Positions 32,099 to 44,506 of a stretch of DNA of 64,000 bases are shown one piece after another; within the stretch, counting starts at the first letter, position 1, and each line of letters opens with the position of its first letter. Origin of the DNA: Antennarius striatus. Lineage: Eukaryota; Chordata; Actinopteri; Lophiiformes; Antennariidae. The stretch covers positions 21,813,001 through 21,877,000 of the forward strand of contig NC_090779.1 of assembly GCF_040054535.1 (NCBI RefSeq). The letters are read 5' to 3'. The notes under the pieces are model-generated. The model was not told where the DNA came from and ran no database searches. It worked only from the letters and a program-made list of their open reading frames with translations. The translations under genes were made by a program, and so were the position numbers.

Positions 32099-34924
32099 GC
32101 ACCTGGGATGCTGAGGAGAAGGTGAACAAATGGTGAAATAGATTCTGGAGATTTAGTTCAGGAAATGATTAACATATAATTTCAGTATAATGAAAAGAAT
32201 AACATCTTAGATTTTTGCTTTGCACTGAAATGAAAACTTGACAGAATATTAGTATCATTTCATTTAGTTGGTCATCCAGTTCTCAAATTTTATCAACACA
32301 ATTCCCAAAATACAAATGTTCAAGATGTGATAAATCCAGACTTAAGGAGAGGACGGCTCCGTTTCACAACAGTGTTGCTGGAAACCACCTGATGGGCTGA
32401 TAATGTGAGTCCTGGACCATGAAAAACCTGGATTTACTACTGGTTTCTTCAGGACTCACTAACGTGTTAACGGGTAATTTTTGTTCAATCACTGTAGACG
32501 TCATCTATGAAATTAAAAGATTGATCCCATTAAATGTAGTTTATAACATGTCAAGTAGTCTTTCTGGCAAACAACAAAAACTACACACAGGAAGAGAAGC
32601 TCTTTGGTGGAGATGATGAAGCAGTGGATGAAGGTTCGTTCTGAGCTGTACGACAGCTGAACAAGTGTCACATCCTGTCACCAGCATCTGATTCTTCAGA
32701 AACACCTCCTCCCTCCAGACCGCAGCTTCCTGCAGAGCGACCCGGCCTGCGATCAGCCTGTTAGTCGCAGCACAGAGGTCTCACTCTCTCTCGCTTCGGC
32801 AGGAACCACAGACAGCCGGGCCCCCGTCTCACTTCTGACAGCTTGACGCTCTGCTGTCCCCGCACGCAGCCACGGGTTTCGCTTCATTTTCACTTTGAGC
32901 TGGAGTCACTTTTTTGTTTTTGACTTCGCTGAAGCAAACGCCAACACACATTGAACTCCAGCATGGGAACGTTCCACCGTCGGCTGCTGTGGTTGATTGT
33001 TGGTGCTCATCACACAAGAGTGGGCGTGCTATAAAGAGCAGTTTGCTGTGGTTTGTGTGGAAGGACAGTGAACAGCTGGATGCTAACTAGATGCTGAAGT
33101 TAAAGTCATATTTAGACCAGTCACCATCCTGAACTGAGGAGAAGAAGAGACTTCTGATTACAGCAACATCCTCCACCAGATGAAACGCTGGCGCTGCTCA
33201 ACCGCAGTTTGGTGGAATGCAGTTTGACTGGAGGCTCAGCAACAAAATCAGAGATGAAGCAGTCTGGCAGCTGGAGGAGACGCCTCCCTGTTCCTCCACA
33301 GAGAGGAGGTCTGAGCCCCGCCCACCAGAATCTGACTGACGTGCATCAGACGCCGCTTACCGGCTGCTCTGATGGCGGCTCCAGTGAACGACCGTCAACC
33401 TTTGGTGAATGTCCCACTGCGCTGCAGATGCATGACTAATTCATGCTGACTGATCGATAGCATCAGGACAGATCAATGAAATCTGAAAAGGCAGAGCAAT
33501 GACCCCCAAAAAGTAACAAAAGCAGAATCTAGAACTCATTGATAAATATGATGAATGATTTACATAATTCCTTCAAAACAATAAAATGATTAGAAACACA
33601 ACTCCACACCGTCCAGGTGATAGCAGGAACAAATGGAGATAGTTTGGATTTCTGGTGTAAACGGATCAATAGTTATCAATAGTCCACTGATCATCCGCCC
33701 GAGACAATAATCAGCTGATCGGCCCCACGCTCCAAAATCAATCACCAAGAAGAATGACTAGACTACTTCACCTCAACAGCTCTTCTTTTCCAAATACATC
33801 TCTCTATAAATACATTGATCATCAAATTCAAAGTAATTGATAAATCATTCTAAAACCAGTCAGTCCAGCGCTATCGACGTTCCCGTTTGTGGTCTGGATT
33901 TTAAAAAGTCCATTCTGCTGCCGTCCAAACCACGTCTGTCCGAGACGTCCAGGTGGCTGATGGGATCTCACAGGCCCTCGCTGTGCCTTCTCCTCTGATC
34001 ACAGCCAGAGAGAGGCCTCGTGCTGACCGTCAACACAAACATGCTGTTGTTTATTTTGATGCGTCCTGCCAAAAGCAGCCGAGGTCAGTGAAAACAGATT
34101 CGTCCCTCAGAGAGGAAGCAGGAGAACATTTTAAAATGAGTCCAAAAAATGTAAGTTATGTAAATTGTTCTATTTTGTTTTTTTCTTTCCGTAATACAAT
34201 AATAATAATAATAATTAACAATAGTTATATTATTATTATTATATAATGCCAGGTTTAAATTTAGTACCAGATGTTATTGTGTCCATCCTAACGTCGTGTT
34301 AATGAAGAGTGATCAGCAAAACAATTGAGAAACAATTGTCTTTAGCCAAAGCTGTAGTGTTTTCATTGCCGTCTAATGATTGGTCTACATAGGAGACTTC
34401 ACAACATTTAAAACATTTTAACCAGACTTCTTTTTCTGTTCGGAAGAAATCTTTCTGCTCCTAATAAATTCACACATCTGTTTCCTGACAGGATGTGACA
34501 CGATGAGATGAAAGAGCGACAGGGACAGCCAATCAACATCCACGTCCATCTTTAGCCTTTTCAGGGCTTGACTGGAGGAAAAACAATGTTTTTGCCCACT
34601 TTGCTTTGTAAATTCAGGTGTCTGTGTTTTTAGTCAGGCATATGGGTGTCCCAAGATTTAAAAACAGCTAGAAGTTGTTAGCAGTTAATTCAAAGTAGAC
34701 AAATGCCTTCAGACTGATGAGTCCAGGAGCTCTCAATCAGATGAGATCAACCAGCATGTAGCAGGATGTGTGTGATTGTTGTTATTGTGTTGTTGTTGTT
34801 GTTGTCACATGATTCCATTGTTTACAATGGAATCATTTAATACACACAGCATGCCAAGCGTCATGTTACCTTAGCCTGAGAACGCTGGCATGCAATCAAC
34901 AAAAGCGCCATACGTGAGGGTTGT

Positions 34925-34926
<2 letters not shown>

Positions 34927-34991
<65 letters not shown>

Positions 34992-35006
34992 TGTGTGTGT
35001 CTGTGT
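34927..35006 (+). repeat. (GT)n microsatellite
   Basis: A nearly pure GT run of about 80 bases, followed about 100 bases later by a (CA)n run of similar length, its inverted partner. Confidence 0.95.
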
Positions 35007-35102
35007 TTGTTTGTTTGTTGTGCTCTGACCCTTGCCAGGAACCACAGGTTGTGGGTGGGAACAGGACCATGTGTGCTCACATGTAGTGTTCACAGGACTT
35101 GG

Positions 35103-35103
<1 letters not shown>

Positions 35104-35177
<74 letters not shown>
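35104..35177 (+). repeat. (CA)n microsatellite
   Basis: A pure CA run of about 74 bases, the complement of the GT run at 34927-35006. Confidence 0.95.
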
Positions 35178-35178
<1 letters not shown>

Positions 35179-36392
35179 TGCTGCTCTATGTATCTTGTTC
35201 CTGCCACACACAGAACATCTACGTTTGACAAGATGATTCACGAAACCCTTCTGCTGTGCAAAAGTGAGTTTCATCTTGTGTTTAACTGTCACCATGACAA
35301 CCCATCTGACATGCACCAAACGCATCAAAGAAAAAGGTCACACCCCCCAGCACCACCTCAGCCCACCCTCTGTCAGATCCTCCTCCGCTGATGCTGTTGT
35401 GGATGCTAACATGTTGGGTCTCCCACCCAGATCTTTTTCCATGATGTTGTGACAGAAACCTTTGACTTCGGTTAACACTGCACACATCTGATCCACACAC
35501 ACTCCACTAGTGTCTGTGTGTGTACGCTAAATGTGAAAGGGAAAGAGAGGATCAATTTGAAGCTGTAATATTTTCGATCAGAGAGCTTTGGCGCTGCTGC
35601 AGGTGGAGTTTGTGGACGAGAAACGCATTGAAAGCCACTTAGCTGCATGTCAGACCGATGCTAAAGCCGGCTCAGAGTTTCTCCCTGATAATTTCTACCT
35701 GAAATGAAGTTGTCTACAAGAGGACAGGTGTGTTCATTAAATAGCATGAGTGGAATGTCTAGTCTGACCCTGGATCAGTTCTGTGAAGGTATAAATGACC
35801 TGAGGATATTATTTGTGTTATTTCACAGGTAGAAACAACACAAATAATACCAAACCACCATAAACACCCAACGTGTTCAAATCAAATCAGGATCAGATCC
35901 AGATATGATTCTGGTCATGTGACCTGAGTGAGAACAAATCTGACCTGAGAATTGATCTGACCTGAAGACAGTTTTGACCTGAGAATTGATCTGACCAAAG
36001 ACCAACAATTTGAGTGAATCACATAAAATAAAACATGGTTTCAAACTGGATTTGTAGTTTAAAACCACGTGTTCAGTAAAGTGGGTCATTTTAACCACAC
36101 AATAAGGGTTACGTGTGTAGGTTCTCAGTGATCCGGTCTCGGTAATCCTCTAAATCAGGTTTAGAGGGTTTGGACATAAATACCGGGGGCCAGTTCCGGG
36201 TCTCTGGTGGCCCTAAAGGGGGCCCCAATTTTTTTTACACTTCATGCGTTCACGTTACTTTCAAATTAATCTCCATCTGAAGTGATTTTGTGAATGAGGA
36301 GCCGCTGCCGGCAGGTGTTCGCTCAGGTGACCCAGAACAGAACTAACAACCACCAACATCTCCCGGTGCTGCTGCAGTGACAAGGAACTCAC

Positions 36393-36560
36393 CTCCACTG
36401 ATCAATAATCAATCTTCCTCAGTCCTCAAGCGACAAACTCCTCTTCATCACCGCATCGCTCTTCTTCCCGACACAAACACATGATATACACAAATATAAA
36501 AGTGATCGTTTAGTGACGTCACTGCTCCGGTTAAACACTTGTGCTGGGGTCGAACTCTTC
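36393..36560 (-). promoter_or_regulatory. Candidate prr5l first exon and promoter with CRE
   Basis: On the minus strand a GC-richer patch carries the palindrome TGACGTCA (36514-36521). It ends in a strong donor, GGAG followed by gtgagt, at 36393/36392. The position and orientation suit a non-coding first exon of prr5l, about 4.3 kb upstream of its coding start. No transcript evidence is available. Confidence 0.35.
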
Positions 36561-37575
36561 TCAGGTTTGCAACGGGACTAAAACCAACTGTGGCTCCGTT
36601 CAACAGAAAGGAACCCGCGGCTGACAAGCGAACGCAGCTTATTTCAATACTTCCTGTACTTGCCTTCAAAGTAAAGGTCGTTACCGGAAATGAGTTTTAT
36701 TTTCTCATACTATTGACAAGACGTGTTAGTCGCAACGAAACCGAAAAGGCGTAAATAACAATAAACGTAGACAACGAAATTAACGAATAAAATATGTAAT
36801 AAAAAACAGGCAAGCTGTTATAACGAGGTTGTTTTATTTTAAATTACTATATCTTCAGGGTTACCAAAGGTGGTCAGTTTGGCCACAAAGTCTGCAACCA
36901 GGAGATTCGATCATAACCTGAATATCTTTAACCCATTTGAAGCAGATTTGTGCATTTCTTGAATATCTTGAATACAACACATCAACCATGTTAAGAAAAT
37001 TCTCTGCATTCTAAGCATGTATCTCCGATCCTTTGTAGTGTAAAGTAGACCAAGATCATTTGACCAAATTCCTGAAAGTTTTTCAATGGATCCGTTCGAA
37101 TGTGAAAACTCCCCTTTACTTCCCTAAACCAATATTTCTAGTTCTTAAGTTATTTTAAAGTCTGAGGTTGACAAACAGAGTAGGATATTAGGATACAATA
37201 AATGTAGAACGAATAAATCCTATCCTAAAAACAACAGAAAATACGAGGTCTACAATTCAAACTGAGATAAAAGTTTTCCCGTAAAGTTACCAACCACATA
37301 GTCTCATATCATTTCAAAACATTCCAGAATCAAAAATCTGCTTTATTAAAAATCCCTGAAATATTAAATTTCATCCATGGAAAAGAAGCAAATGTGAAAA
37401 AGTGTAAGTTATTTACTCCAGTCAGTCCAACTGGACTAGATATTCTGTTTTCATCTGTTTCCAGACAATCAATAGTCTTCAGAGAACCTCTGATTAACAA
37501 ATGAGTTAATTTGTGACCAAATCTTTTTATTGATTTCTTCCTCTGAACCTGTCCTAAGAAGGGAAAGATCAAAGG

Positions 37576-39368
37576 TCACGCGTCTCCCTGCAGTAACTGA
37601 ACTGCTGCCTCCCTGTTGTGTCTTCTGGCCTCTTGTAGAGGAGAGCTCCCCCATCTGGTGAGACATGAAACTACATCAACAGTGACAGCTGCAGAAGGAT
37701 TTCTAATGAACACACACAGTCATCAATAAAAATTTTTTTTTTAAAACACCAACCGAGTTATAAGGATGAATCAAAAGTAGCTAGTAGTGGAAGTATTAAT
37801 GCAGTAGTATTAGTACATTAACACCCATGTAGGAGCATCCATCGTCTCACCTGTCCTTCAGAGCGGCATTCACTTTGGCATTCTCCAGCAGGAAGCGAAT
37901 GACCTCTGTGTGACCTTCGGCAGCAGCCACGTGCAGAGCTGACCTGCCGTCGTAATCAACTGCGTTTACATCCACACCAGACAGGTAGTACCTGCAGACA
38001 ACCACAGAAGAGACATCTTCGTTGTCTTTGATCTCAGTCAGGCGGATGACACAGCCGCCATTATCACCACGGCGATGTCACCGTCACATCATCATCCTGA
38101 CAGAAACCTGAAACACAGCTCACTGCCACCCGACTGTGAAGGTTTTTCACTTTTCATTTTAAGCCCTAGTATGCCTACTAGCATTAGTAATTTCAGAATA
38201 TTTTCGCAACAGATAGTGCGTGAGAGGGCGTGGCCTACTTTTTTACCAACGCCAAAGAAAAACAATTAACATTTGTGAAACATCACCTCCTCAGAGTCTG
38301 GATGTCGCCTTTAAAAGCAGCCAGCAAGACGTTCATGATCTGATATCCCTGCAAAGATGAAAGAAGAAGAAGACGAGTAAACTGTTGAGTACAGATTAAC
38401 TGACTTCAGATCAGAACAGAGAAAGAGAACGAACCTCAGATTCAGCTTTCCACTGTCTGTAGGCCAGAATCTGCCTGAACGGAGTCCTGATGTCAAAACT
38501 GTGGAGCTGAAACATTGAAATGAGCTCCTGCAAACACATTTATATCAACAGAATCATGAACAAGACATCCAGATCCACACCCAAGAAAAGACTTTCTTCT
38601 TTTTTTTTAAATTTGACAGGTAAATGTGATTTGTTCTACGGGTGAGGTGGGACCTGGCAGAAGTGGACGGCCCTCCAGGGGTTCCCACAGGCATCCAACT
38701 CAGGAGAGAACGCCATCAGACCCAAAACACCAGGAACAATGGCGAGTAGCGACCCATGGCTGCTGGACACAGCTGGGATAGACGTCTGCAGAGGAACACA
38801 CACACACACACACACACACACTCCAGGGATACATTTAATTAACCACAGCTGAGGTATCGATAGTTTAACGTTCCAGTGACACAATTTCTTTTCCTCTAAC
38901 AGTTGCATCAGACTGAACCTTGTAGTGAAACGTTGTGGAGTAATCCTTCATTCCTGCCACCTGCATCATGGACAACATGCTCCGCGTGGCCGCTGGGGAC
39001 AGCACCTGATCAGCTGACAGGGGACAGAGGCCTCCATTGGCTAACGAAGCAGCCATGGCAGCTCCTGATTCACAGGTGATCTCTGTGGAGGTGCACTGAG
39101 AGCAGACAGGTTAGACAATGGAAATCAGTGCTCTTATTAATTACCTTTCTTTTCCTTGCTGGTGTAAAGGATTAGTGTGTGTTTTGGTGTGAAATTCGAA
39201 CTGATCATTGATATCTTCCTTTCAGGGTTTCTGTATGTTTTAAATTTTGTGTGGGGCTGAGATTTTTGTTTTTCAATGACCATAATTATATGAAATTCCA
39301 TGAAAAACACATAAGAACTCAGATCTACAACGCCTCAGATACTTCTTTTAAGAGGAATTGTAGTTGTT

Positions 39369-39408
<40 letters not shown>

Positions 39409-40758
39409 TGCGATGAATGATGAAGTTTGTAAAAATAAACGCACAAAAACAGAGATGTAGTCAGAGGCTGCTGTGATGTCAGTGTCATACCTGCAGCATG
39501 AGATCCAATGCAGCATTAATATCGACCTTCTCTGGAAAACACTGTCATAAAGAAAAAGATGGTACTTGTTGTTGTCATTATTTTTGTTGTTGTTGTCAAG
39601 TTGGAGGAGACAGGGGAGACGAGGATGTTTGATGATGTGAGGGGTCTTTACCTTCTTCTCCTGCAGGTAGAAGGACAGAGCGTGGAGTCTGACAGCAACC
39701 TTCCTGCTGCTCTCGTAACTAAACACAACAGAATTCTCTTCAGCAGGATCAAATGTTAGTGTTACCATGGATACGCTACATTCGTGCACATCGTAAACTA
39801 GAAGTGAGATGCACAGTTTTAATGAGCCGCCAGAATGTTTTACAGTCAACTTTGTGGAGAGAAAAGTGTTTTTAAATGATGGCGTGAACTTTCCTCGTCC
39901 TACACAAGTGTTTGGTGCCTAAATTTACCCAGACGCGATGCACAACATGACATTTAAACAAGACGATCAAAGACGACGTGTGACCTTTATCTCCACAAAA
40001 ACAGGAACAATAAATTCATCATCAGCACGCGTGAACAAACATGGTGACTTGTGGTTGTTAAAATGTACAAATTAACTAAAAGAATATTACACCGAGTAAT
40101 AAATGTGTGTGTTGTCAGAAATCATTCTCACTGGAGAGTCTCAACACAAGTTTAAAAAAAAAAACTTACTAAACTGCAGTACATCACAGTCAAGTTAAGG
40201 GGAACAATGTTTGGAGTTCAAAGATGAAAGTTCAGATCTTAAACTTTAACTCATGAAACTGAATTTCTGTGTTGCTGCTGAGTGTATTTTGGTGTGTAGT
40301 GAGGACAAACTGCATGCGAGCCTTAAAGCTTTAAAGCCCGAACCATGAAATAATTGCCAGAAAAATCTAATTTTTGAAAAATATGGTCTAATGGAACCTT
40401 TCTCAGTAAAAAAACAACAACAAAAAAACAAATTTGTATATGTATGAGCTTTAATTTGTATAATTATGGTTAAATCCAGAGTTTCTTCACATGAAAAATG
40501 CAGATGAATGTAACTGATTGTCTACATCAGACTTTTGGGGGTAAAAATGTAGAATCTATGATGCAGAAGTATCAAAATCCTGGAAGGCCAATTGAATCAA
40601 ATATGATACATTTGGCTTTAAAGGGTTAAAGAAGTGAATCTATCGATCAGAGTGATTAAGTACAAAATGTCACTACCTGCTCCCAAAAATAAGACAAGTC
40701 GGACTGAGCACCTGCTCATCATCATCCTCATCATCCTCGTCATCCTCATCCTCATCAT

Positions 40759-40819
<61 letters not shown>

Positions 40820-40978
40820 TCTAATCAATTCATGATGAGACAACTGGGACTACTTTCAACAGCGGATGGATCCACATACATTTGACAGAGTAGACAAAGC
40901 AGTATCACCAATACCTGCTGCCGTCTAGGGTGGCGTGTTCTTTGTTACAGAGCCTCTGGATGACATTCAACACCTACA

Positions 40979-41010
<32 letters not shown>

Positions 41011-41011
41011 A

Positions 41012-41045
<34 letters not shown>

Positions 41046-44000
41046 ATGTTTAATACAGATACTCATTAGGTGATCGTTCATCTCCTCTAAGTAACTTACT
41101 GAGTCAAACTTCTCCTCTTCCTCAGAGGTCATCCTCCCGACCATCTGGAGACACAAGAATGGATGAATGGATGAATGGATGGATGGATGGATGGATGGAT
41201 GGATGGATGAGTGTTACCTGTAGTAAGGATGTGGTGATGAGGACTCCAGTCTCAGTGAGTGGGCTGTGAGGGATTCCTGGACACAGATATTTAAAATCAA
41301 GGAGCCTGCGTTAGAAGCTGACATCATCATCATCATCATCATCATCACTAGACCTGTTTTAGAGAGTGTGAACGGAGAGTCATATCTGGAGTAACCCTCC
41401 ATGCCGACGTATCTATGGACCAGGTCAGAACCCAGCAGGTCCACCGCCACGCCGTACACCAGCGGCCATGACACCTCACCCAGAACCAGAGCATCGGCCC
41501 AGTCACCCAGAGACAACCTGAGAGACAGAAACACATCCACAAAACATTTATACTCACTATTCTCATTGCTGGCAACTAGAGACACTCTTTTATTTTGAAG
41601 CAGAGACAGGAAGTGACGACACAGGCTTGTCTATTTCCTCAAAAACAGTTTTTAAACTTCATACTTGAATAATTGTATCAGATTATTTTTATAATTTATA
41701 ATCCATACAATTAGATCCTTCAACTGTTGTGCTTCAAATGCACCTGCATGAATTATTTATAAGAATAAACTGCAGAATAAACTTGAAATGTTCTCGTTGT
41801 AATAACACTGCTCCATCTCCTCTCTGCTCTCCATTTCAGTTCTGTGTACCTCTGTCCATCCACGGTGCAGATGGACAAACCCCACCTGGTGCTGTCCATG
41901 CTCTCCTTTCCATCACCAGCTCCAACCTAAAAGAAGCTCCATTTAAACCGATTTAAAAAGAACAATCAAAACATTCACACGTTAGAGAGTGAGAATGTCT
42001 TGTTTGCCGGGACTCACCTGTATGGGCGACAGCTGCCGGCACCTTGAGAACAATTTCTGAGTTTCCTCGTTGAAGGTAGAGAAATCTGGGATGACAAACC
42101 TTCCCTGCAGAGCTTTCAGGATGAGAGACACAAATCCTGTAATGCACCTACAGCAGAAAAAAAAGAAAAAAGACCTAATCGCATCAAAAACGCAACGATA
42201 CAAAAACATCACCAGCATGCAGCGGTGCATCAGTTCCAAATTATCTGATTCTGATTCATATTTTCCACTTCCAAATAAATCAGGACCTACATGGAGAGAG
42301 AAGTAGAACTTCATTGGGAAGACTCTCCTGAATAAAAGAGTATGAAACAGATATGGAGGACCTGTGGAAGGTGTTTCTGTCCACGGTCCCCTCAGCGTCC
42401 TGCAGCCTCCTCAGGTGGTGATAACACTCTCTGAGCCGGGGGTCCGACCGGTGCAGACCAGAGTTCCAGATGGCCTGGAGGGCAAAACAAATGCACGCAG
42501 AACATTCACAGACACAAACATACAAAAATGTTACAGTCAGTTCTTCCGATTCTTCTTCCTTTTGAGAATAAGTGGTTGATTTAGCGATGGTAGGAAAATA
42601 CAGCATCTTAGAGGTCTTTCACTGACAAAAATGCTGCAAAAAAAGGCTTACAAAGACCCATCTGAAACCAACTTCAGAAAAATGTATTAATTTAATTAAC
42701 CACAGGATGTCAAACGTGGCCTAAAATCCTTGGTAAATTGTTTCAATTGGGCCAAAGGAATGAAGAGTTTGATCTGGTTTTCCTTCTGAGTGGAAATACC
42801 TCAAAGAACTGGTTGACGCTGATTCTTCCTTTGGATGTAAAGCCATCGAACAGAACGTCAGCCGCCCTGGAACCACAGACAAGTTAGACCAGCACAGACG
42901 TCAGGCTCAGCCCAGCCCAGTTCATTTATTACAACACTTACGCCCTGCGTTTGGTCGGACTTTGCTGAGAGGGGGACCAGGGATGGCCGGGTGGGGGGCC
43001 TCTATCCTCTGGCTGGACCACCGCCTGAGGGAGGGGAGGCTTCAGGCAACCATTACCGGATGATGCTGGTCCCACTGCTAAGACAGAATATTTCCTTATT
43101 AAGAACCGTGGCGTCTAAAACCTGCAGTTCTACACAAAGACGCTCACAGAAATGTTGAGGTTACATGAACGTAAAAAATGTGTTCATGAACTAATACATT
43201 TAAATAGCGATTGAATAATTAACCTGAGTCCAGTTGGCTGAAATCAGTCTTTTCCAAGTTGTCAGAAATTTACAAGTTCAGTCTCAAAAATCCTGAATTT
43301 TTTTTTAGGTGGATTAATTTTCATTTTCTAATCAATTCCACAACACTTTGGCGTTTTAAATCCGGTCTAGCTGTACCGGCTCTGGTTTTAGTCCACTAAA
43401 ACTAGGAGCAGGTAAATTCAACGTGTTGACCTGATAGGTCCTTGAAGGCACCATGCAGGAGGTTTGAGAACATTCTGCTCCTGGAATCATCTCTTCCACA
43501 GAGCATCAGAAAAATACAGAAATGTATAAAACATGGTATAAAGTACATGTTCTAAATTTAGCAATCTGTGGGTTTGTTCTCTATAGTGCAAAAATAACCT
43601 CCTTTAGACACCAGCAGGCTCTTCCCACTGACGGCGCTTCACTGACCACTAATCACAGGGCGTTACCGTTCACGTCTGGATCTTTATTGGGTTCCAGCAG
43701 TTTGTTGCCGTCCAGACCGCCATAACGTTTCCTCCATTTTCTTCTGAGAGATGGAGTTCTCTGAAAACTGAAAAAACAAGAGGAACAACTTTTAATCAGT
43801 GAAATCCAGACCGCAGCCATGACAGCATCCACCAGTGTTTGACAGGCTGAACATGCCGCGGTGCTTTGAACTAAAACCTAATGTTAGCTGATACTAAATA
43901 AATAAATCTGTTACTGACTTTGATTTTTTGGTGCCGATGCAGCATTTACTTGTTTGTTGTTTTTCAAATCTGTTTGCATGAATATTTATGGATTAAGTGT

Positions 44001-44306
44001 TATTTCTGTGTGTGACCTCTGTGACAACATAGACTAAAGGTCAGCAAAGTGGTTTAGGGTCCAAACCCCCAGTCAGCCCAGAACCCAGAGTCCAATGAAC
44101 CAATCACAGATGATGGTGACCCACAACATCAGCAGCGACCGGGGGCCCCAGTCCATGCAAGAGGTCAGGTTTTAGTGGCTCCTTGTGGGTTGGACCAGGA
44201 TCATGCAGCATAGGCCAACACCAAGCCCAGACCCCCCAAAGAAGCCCATTACCAGCACAGCACACACCCCCCACACACACACACATACACACACTCACAG
44301 TGCCAT
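37576..44306 (-). CDS. glsl: Glutaminase-like protein, predicted catalytically inactive
   Basis: A member of the GLS/GLS2 family (mitochondrial glutamine to glutamate hydrolysis), but probably not an active enzyme. Nineteen minus-strand exons: 44306-44299, 43767-43667, 43077-42942, 42866-42800, 42474-42362, 42147-42018, 41926-41850, 41517-41354, 41276-41218, 41144-41100, 40973-40915, 39718-39652, 39541-39491, 39095-38919, 38785-38654, 38527-38435, 38348-38287, 37991-37851 and 37654-37576, all phase-compatible, 586 residues. Family blocks: [55 protein letters not shown] and two ankyrin repeats ([20 protein letters not shown]). The human QSCVKPL segment (S286, K289) is LGEVSWPL-like here: Ser becomes Glu and Lys becomes Trp without gaps. 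An in-frame start at 44501 would add an Arg-rich leader. AATAAA lies at 37531-37526. The symbol is by analogy with the fish 'glutaminase-like' gene. Confidence 0.85.
39370..39407 (+). repeat. (GTT)n microsatellite
   Basis: A GTT run in an intron of the glutaminase-like gene, giving poly-Gln/poly-Cys spurious reading frames that are not coding. Confidence 0.9.
40760..40819 (+). repeat. (ATC)20 microsatellite
   Basis: A pure ATC run preceded by related CTC/ATC triplets, in an intron of the glutaminase-like gene. A shorter (ATC)8 occurs at 41323-41346. Confidence 0.9.
40978..41042 (-). repeat. (CA)n beside a glutaminase-like acceptor
   Basis: On the coding strand this is a (GT)n run ending within a few bases of the acceptor TAG of exon 40973-40915. 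Confidence 0.9.
41162..41208 (+). repeat. (GGAT)n microsatellite
   Basis: A GGAT/GAAT run between two exons of the glutaminase-like gene. Confidence 0.9.
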
Positions 44307-44506
44307 TAGAAAAGAAAAAGCTTCAGAATCTATGCTGCATTTAAAACACACAGACCTCCATAAATACAGAACATTTTTATAGTGTAGTATAAAGGGTCCA
44401 AAAACGGCGCACCACAGCCCCCAGTAAGCTGAACTGGGACCAGCACAAGTGTTCAGAGCGTCCCGTCTGGAAGCCGTGCCACGTCTCAGCCTGCCCTTCA
44501 TCCCCA

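Larger units (their letters stand above)
32111..37575. other. Region between prr5l coding start and the glutaminase-like gene
   Basis: No protein-coding exon was recognised. It is most likely prr5l intron 1 up to about 36.39 kb, then the head of prr5l facing the tail of the glutaminase-like gene. It carries a facing (GT)n/(CA)n pair near 35 kb and AT-rich runs near 34.2 kb. Confidence 0.5.

Noticed and set aside
39250-39850. Poly-Gln/poly-Cys reading frames, and the 160-codon minus-strand frame
   Set aside because: The homopolymer arises from (GTT)n in an intron; only the 67-base exon 39718-39652 and the 51-base exon 39541-39491 within this region are coding.
40618-40885. Poly-Met/poly-Ile reading frames
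   Set aside because: Translation of the (ATC)20 microsatellite in an intron of the glutaminase-like gene.
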